Program-made: the position numbers and the translations under genes | The notes under the pieces: generated by a model | Database searches by the model: none | The model's input: the letters and a program-made list of their open reading frames with translations, nothing else | What the model was told of the DNA's origin: nothing | In this document: positions 61,616-64,000 of the stretch, piece by piece | Numbering within the stretch: the first letter of the stretch is position 1 | Layout of the letters: every line of letters starts with the position of its first letter | Assembly (NCBI RefSeq): GCF_019931165.1 | Contig: NZ_JAIOUP010000001.1 | Span: forward strand, 372,001 to 436,000 | Direction: 5' to 3' | DNA: 64,000 nt | Origin: Schnuerera sp. xch1 | GTDB taxonomy: Bacteria; Bacillota; Clostridia; Tissierellales; Tepidimicrobiaceae

Positions 61616-62656
61616 TTAAAATTCGTAAGCCCTAAGTATTATCTCAACAGGTTTCTTACCTTCTTCACCACTAATATACGGATCCCTATCATTATTTATA
61701 GCATCAATAAAATCCTTATATAGTGGCTTATGCCCTTTCCCATATACACTATCAACCTGTGAGCTTACATCCTCTTTATCGTATTCTTTTTCATCTGCGA
61801 ACTTCCAAGTTTCTATTTCATTTACTGCTAGTCCACCTATTACTACTGTTCCTTTTTCTCCAAAAATGCTTAATGTTTCTTCTAAGTTTTTTGGATATAC
61901 ACATGCACTACCTTCTACAATTCCAATTGATCCATTCTTAAATCTAATTAATATAGCTCCAAAGTCTTCCATTTCAATATTTCTTAAGAAAGTATCTCTT
62001 TCTGCATGAATTCTTTCCACTTCTGATCCCATCATCCATTGGAGAAGATCTATATTGTGTATACATTGGTTCATTAAAGTTCCACCATCTAATGCTTTTG
62101 TACCTCTCCATGATGCTTGTTTATAATAATCATCATTTCTGTTCCAAAGTATTCTGGCTGTTCCATTTACAATTTTACCAAATCTTCCTTCATCTATAGC
62201 TCGTCTTAATTTTTGTATTGGTGGATTAAATCTATTTTGATGACATACTCCTAGTTTTAATCCTTTTTCTTTAGCTATTTTTATCATTTCATCTACATCT
62301 TCTATTGATAATGCCATAGGTTTTTCTACTAATACATGTTTACCGCAATTTAAGCAATCAATGGTATGTTTAGCATGATATCCACTTTCTGTTGCTATGG
62401 CTACTACATCTATATCCTCTTTCTTTAGCATTTCATTATATTCTGTATATTTTTTAACTTCTTTTACATCTTCGTTCATATTATTTGCTTGTTTATCAAT
62501 TAATTCATGATATTCCTCTACAACCTTATCCATCTTTTCAGGCACTATATCACAAACTGCAACAAGCCTAGATTTTTCAACATTATCTGCTAAAGCTTCA
62601 ATATGCTTATGCGATATTCTTCCGCAGCCTATAATTGCGAATTTTAGTTCTTTCAT
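61616..62656 (-). CDS. Gfo/Idh/MocA-family oxidoreductase
   Basis: 346 residues. NAD(P) motif 'AIIGCGRISHKHIEAL' and 'HVLVEKPMALS' with the catalytic Lys; 'MNQCIHNIDLLQWMMG' later. Next to a DegT aminotransferase and an acetyltransferase it resembles WlbA/WbpB-type enzymes. Those oxidise UDP-GlcNAc-uronate before transamination in making UDP-2,3-diacetamido sugars. The match to that pathway is an inference from gene order. Confidence 0.88.
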   Translation of the reverse strand: MKELKFAIIGCGRISHKHIEALADNVEKSRLVAVCDIVPEKMDKVVEEYHELIDKQANNMNEDVKEVKKYTEYNEMLKKEDIDVVAIATESGYHAKHTIDCLNCGKHVLVEKPMALSIEDVDEMIKIAKEKGLKLGVCHQNRFNPPIQKLRRAIDEGRFGKIVNGTARILWNRNDDYYKQASWRGTKALDGGTLMNQCIHNIDLLQWMMGSEVERIHAERDTFLRNIEMEDFGAILIRFKNGSIGIVEGSACVYPKNLEETLSIFGEKGTVVIGGLAVNEIETWKFADEKEYDKEDVSSQVDSVYGKGHKPLYKDFIDAINNDRDPYISGEEGKKPVEIILRAYEF

Positions 62657-62710
62657 TAATATCTCACTCCTGGTTTTTATATTTGATATTTATATAATAC
62701 TAAACTACAA

Positions 62711-63826
62711 CTATACTAAATCATTCAACTTCTTACATACATAATTAATATCTTCCTCTTTTAACTCAGGCCACATTGGAAGACTTAGTATTTCATTACT
62801 TATTTTTTCAGATATCGGAAAATCACCTTTTTTATATCCTAAATACCTATATGCTGGTTGTAAATGTAAAGGAATAGGATAATGTATTCCTGTTGCTATA
62901 CCATCTTTTTTAAGTGATTCTCTCACATTATCTCTATTTGTTAATCTCACAGTAAATAAATGAAATACATGTCTACTTTCATTCCTAATAAAAGGAGTAA
63001 TAATATTGTTATTTTTATTTAATAATTGTTTATATATGTTTGCATTATTTATTCTCATGGAATTCCATTTGTTTAGATGTCTTAATTTCACCCTTAAAAT
63101 AGCGGCCTGTATTGAATCAAGTCTACTATTATATCCTTCCATTTCATGCTCATACTTCTTTATCCTACCATGATTTGATAACATTTTTATCTTATTAGCT
63201 AAATATTCATTATTGGTTACAAGTGCTCCCCCATCACCAAACGCTCCTAAATTTTTACCTGGATAAAAAGAAAAAGTAGCTATATCACCATATTCACCAG
63301 GACCTTTGCCATTAAATTTAGCTCCATGTGCTTGGGCAGAATCCTCTATTACTTTTAAATCGAACTCTTTTGCAATTGCCATAATTGATTCCATATCAGC
63401 CATCTGGCCATAAAGGTGAACAGGAATAACTGCTTTAACATTTTTAATAACTTTATATTTTCTTAGATATTCTTTAAGTTTAATTGGATCCATTGTATAT
63501 GTTTTTTCATCTATATCAACGAAATCTACAGAAGCTCCAACAGATGATATTGCTTCAGATGTTGCAATAAATGTGTTTGAAACAGTAACAACAGTATCAC
63601 CGGTTTTAATGTCTAAGGCTTTTAAAGCCAACGTCAAAGCATCAGTTCCATTGCCACAAGCAATAGCGTATTCAGTATTACAATACTTAGCAAATTCAAG
63701 CTCAAACTGCTCAACTTCATTTCCTCCAATAAATCTAGTATTGTCAATTAAATATTTAATTTTATTACTAACTTCTTGATAAATTTCATTATAACAACCT
63801 GACAAATCCATAAACGGTATATTCAT
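62711..63826 (-). CDS. DegT/DnrJ/EryC1/StrS-family sugar aminotransferase
   Basis: 371 residues. PLP-binding Lys in 'FSFYPGKNLGAFGDGG' (about 185), 'GNGTDALTLALKAL' at the phosphate-binding loop and 'DSAQAHGAK'. It transaminates a keto-sugar nucleotide, possibly the product of the downstream Gfo/Idh/MocA enzyme (WlbC/WbpE-like). It is followed by that gene after 54 bp. Confidence 0.93.
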   Translation of the reverse strand: MNIPFMDLSGCYNEIYQEVSNKIKYLIDNTRFIGGNEVEQFELEFAKYCNTEYAIACGNGTDALTLALKALDIKTGDTVVTVSNTFIATSEAISSVGASVDFVDIDEKTYTMDPIKLKEYLRKYKVIKNVKAVIPVHLYGQMADMESIMAIAKEFDLKVIEDSAQAHGAKFNGKGPGEYGDIATFSFYPGKNLGAFGDGGALVTNNEYLANKIKMLSNHGRIKKYEHEMEGYNSRLDSIQAAILRVKLRHLNKWNSMRINNANIYKQLLNKNNNIITPFIRNESRHVFHLFTVRLTNRDNVRESLKKDGIATGIHYPIPLHLQPAYRYLGYKKGDFPISEKISNEILSLPMWPELKEEDINYVCKKLNDLV

Positions 63827-63840
63827 ACTAAACTTTCCTC

Positions 63841-64000
63841 CTATTTATAATTTTCAATATTATCAATCGTATTAATTTCCCTCGCTGGATTCCCTACAAC
63901 TACTTGTCCAGATTTTATGTCATGTGTTACAACACTTCCCGCACCAACTAATGCATTCTTTTCAATGACAATTCCAGGCAAGATTGTGCTGTTAGCTCCT
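63841..64000 (-). CDS. Hexapeptide-repeat sugar O/N-acetyltransferase, C-terminal part
   Basis: Cut by the window edge: 53 C-terminal codons visible. '[19 protein letters not shown]' and '[10 protein letters not shown]' are left-handed beta-helix acetyltransferase signatures. Its stop is 14 bp before the aminotransferase start, so it is upstream in the same operon. WlbB/WbpD-like N-acetyltransferase is the likely role. Confidence 0.85.
   Translation of the reverse strand, partial: GANSTILPGIVIEKNALVGAGSVVTHDIKSGQVVVGNPAREINTIDNIENYK

Overview
The window looks like the chromosome of a low-GC, anaerobic, spore-forming Firmicute of the Clostridia/Tissierellia kind. This is inferred from the strongly AT-rich DNA, AGGAGG-type ribosome sites, frequent TTG and GTG starts, a Spo0E-like sporulation phosphatase, a LonB-type protease, a complete ATP-dependent citrate lyase maturation set, and Man-family PTS and TRAP sugar-acid uptake. 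No rRNA, intact tRNA or CRISPR array was seen. The species cannot be named from the sequence alone.

Region 1 (0.3-13.4 kb, all minus strand) is a citrate/2-hydroxyacid fermentation locus. A CitA/CitB two-component pair leads into citD-citE-citF-citC-citX-citG, a malic-enzyme-family protein (probably a CitM-type oxaloacetate decarboxylase), a 2-hydroxycarboxylate transporter, an aconitase-superfamily pair (LeuC/LeuD-like) and an AEC-family carrier. The leader before citD holds an intrinsic terminator with a competing antiterminator, a probable attenuator.

Region 2 (13.5-24.2 kb) is mixed housekeeping: a PucR N-terminal fragment, a LonB-like protease, an ornithine cyclodeaminase-family enzyme, an aldehyde dehydrogenase, dodecin, a MATE exporter, a Spo0E-like protein, a TDT transporter and a C_GCAxxG_C_C protein. 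It also hides two tiny loci laid out like type I toxin-antitoxin systems. One (22.2-22.5 kb) encodes a recognisable holin-like toxin. The other (16.5-16.9 kb) encodes an unrecognised 41-residue cationic, hydrophobic peptide with a convergent antisense promoter and a decayed second copy.

Region 3 (24.4-39.1 kb) is a full hexuronate catabolic regulon: kduD, kduI, uxuB, uxuA, a TRAP transporter, uxaC, uxaA, uxaB and an IclR-type regulator, with divergent KDPG aldolase and KDG kinase. Both uronate branches converge on 2-keto-3-deoxygluconate.

Region 4 (39.2-51.2 kb) resembles streptococcal hyaluronate-type loci: a Man-family PTS (IIB, IIC, IID, IIA), a YajC-like protein and a cytoplasmic heparinase II/III-family lyase. 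It carries an unusual redox trio (flavoprotein, SDR, old-yellow-enzyme homologue), a hydroxyacid dehydrogenase, a TIM-barrel isomerase and an AraC regulator. No unsaturated glucuronyl hydrolase is present.

Region 5 (51.3-55.4 kb) looks like an integration scar: the 3' half of a tRNA-Arg gene, repeats resembling integrase arm sites, a broken exporter gene, a two-gene unit (dGTPase plus an ATP-grasp/PEP-synthase-like protein) and a 44-codon galU stub. Region 6 (55.4-64 kb) is a surface-polysaccharide cluster: MurJ-type flippase, O-antigen-ligase-like protein, glycosyltransferases (one a pseudogene), Gfo/Idh/MocA dehydrogenase, DegT aminotransferase and a hexapeptide acetyltransferase cut by the window edge.
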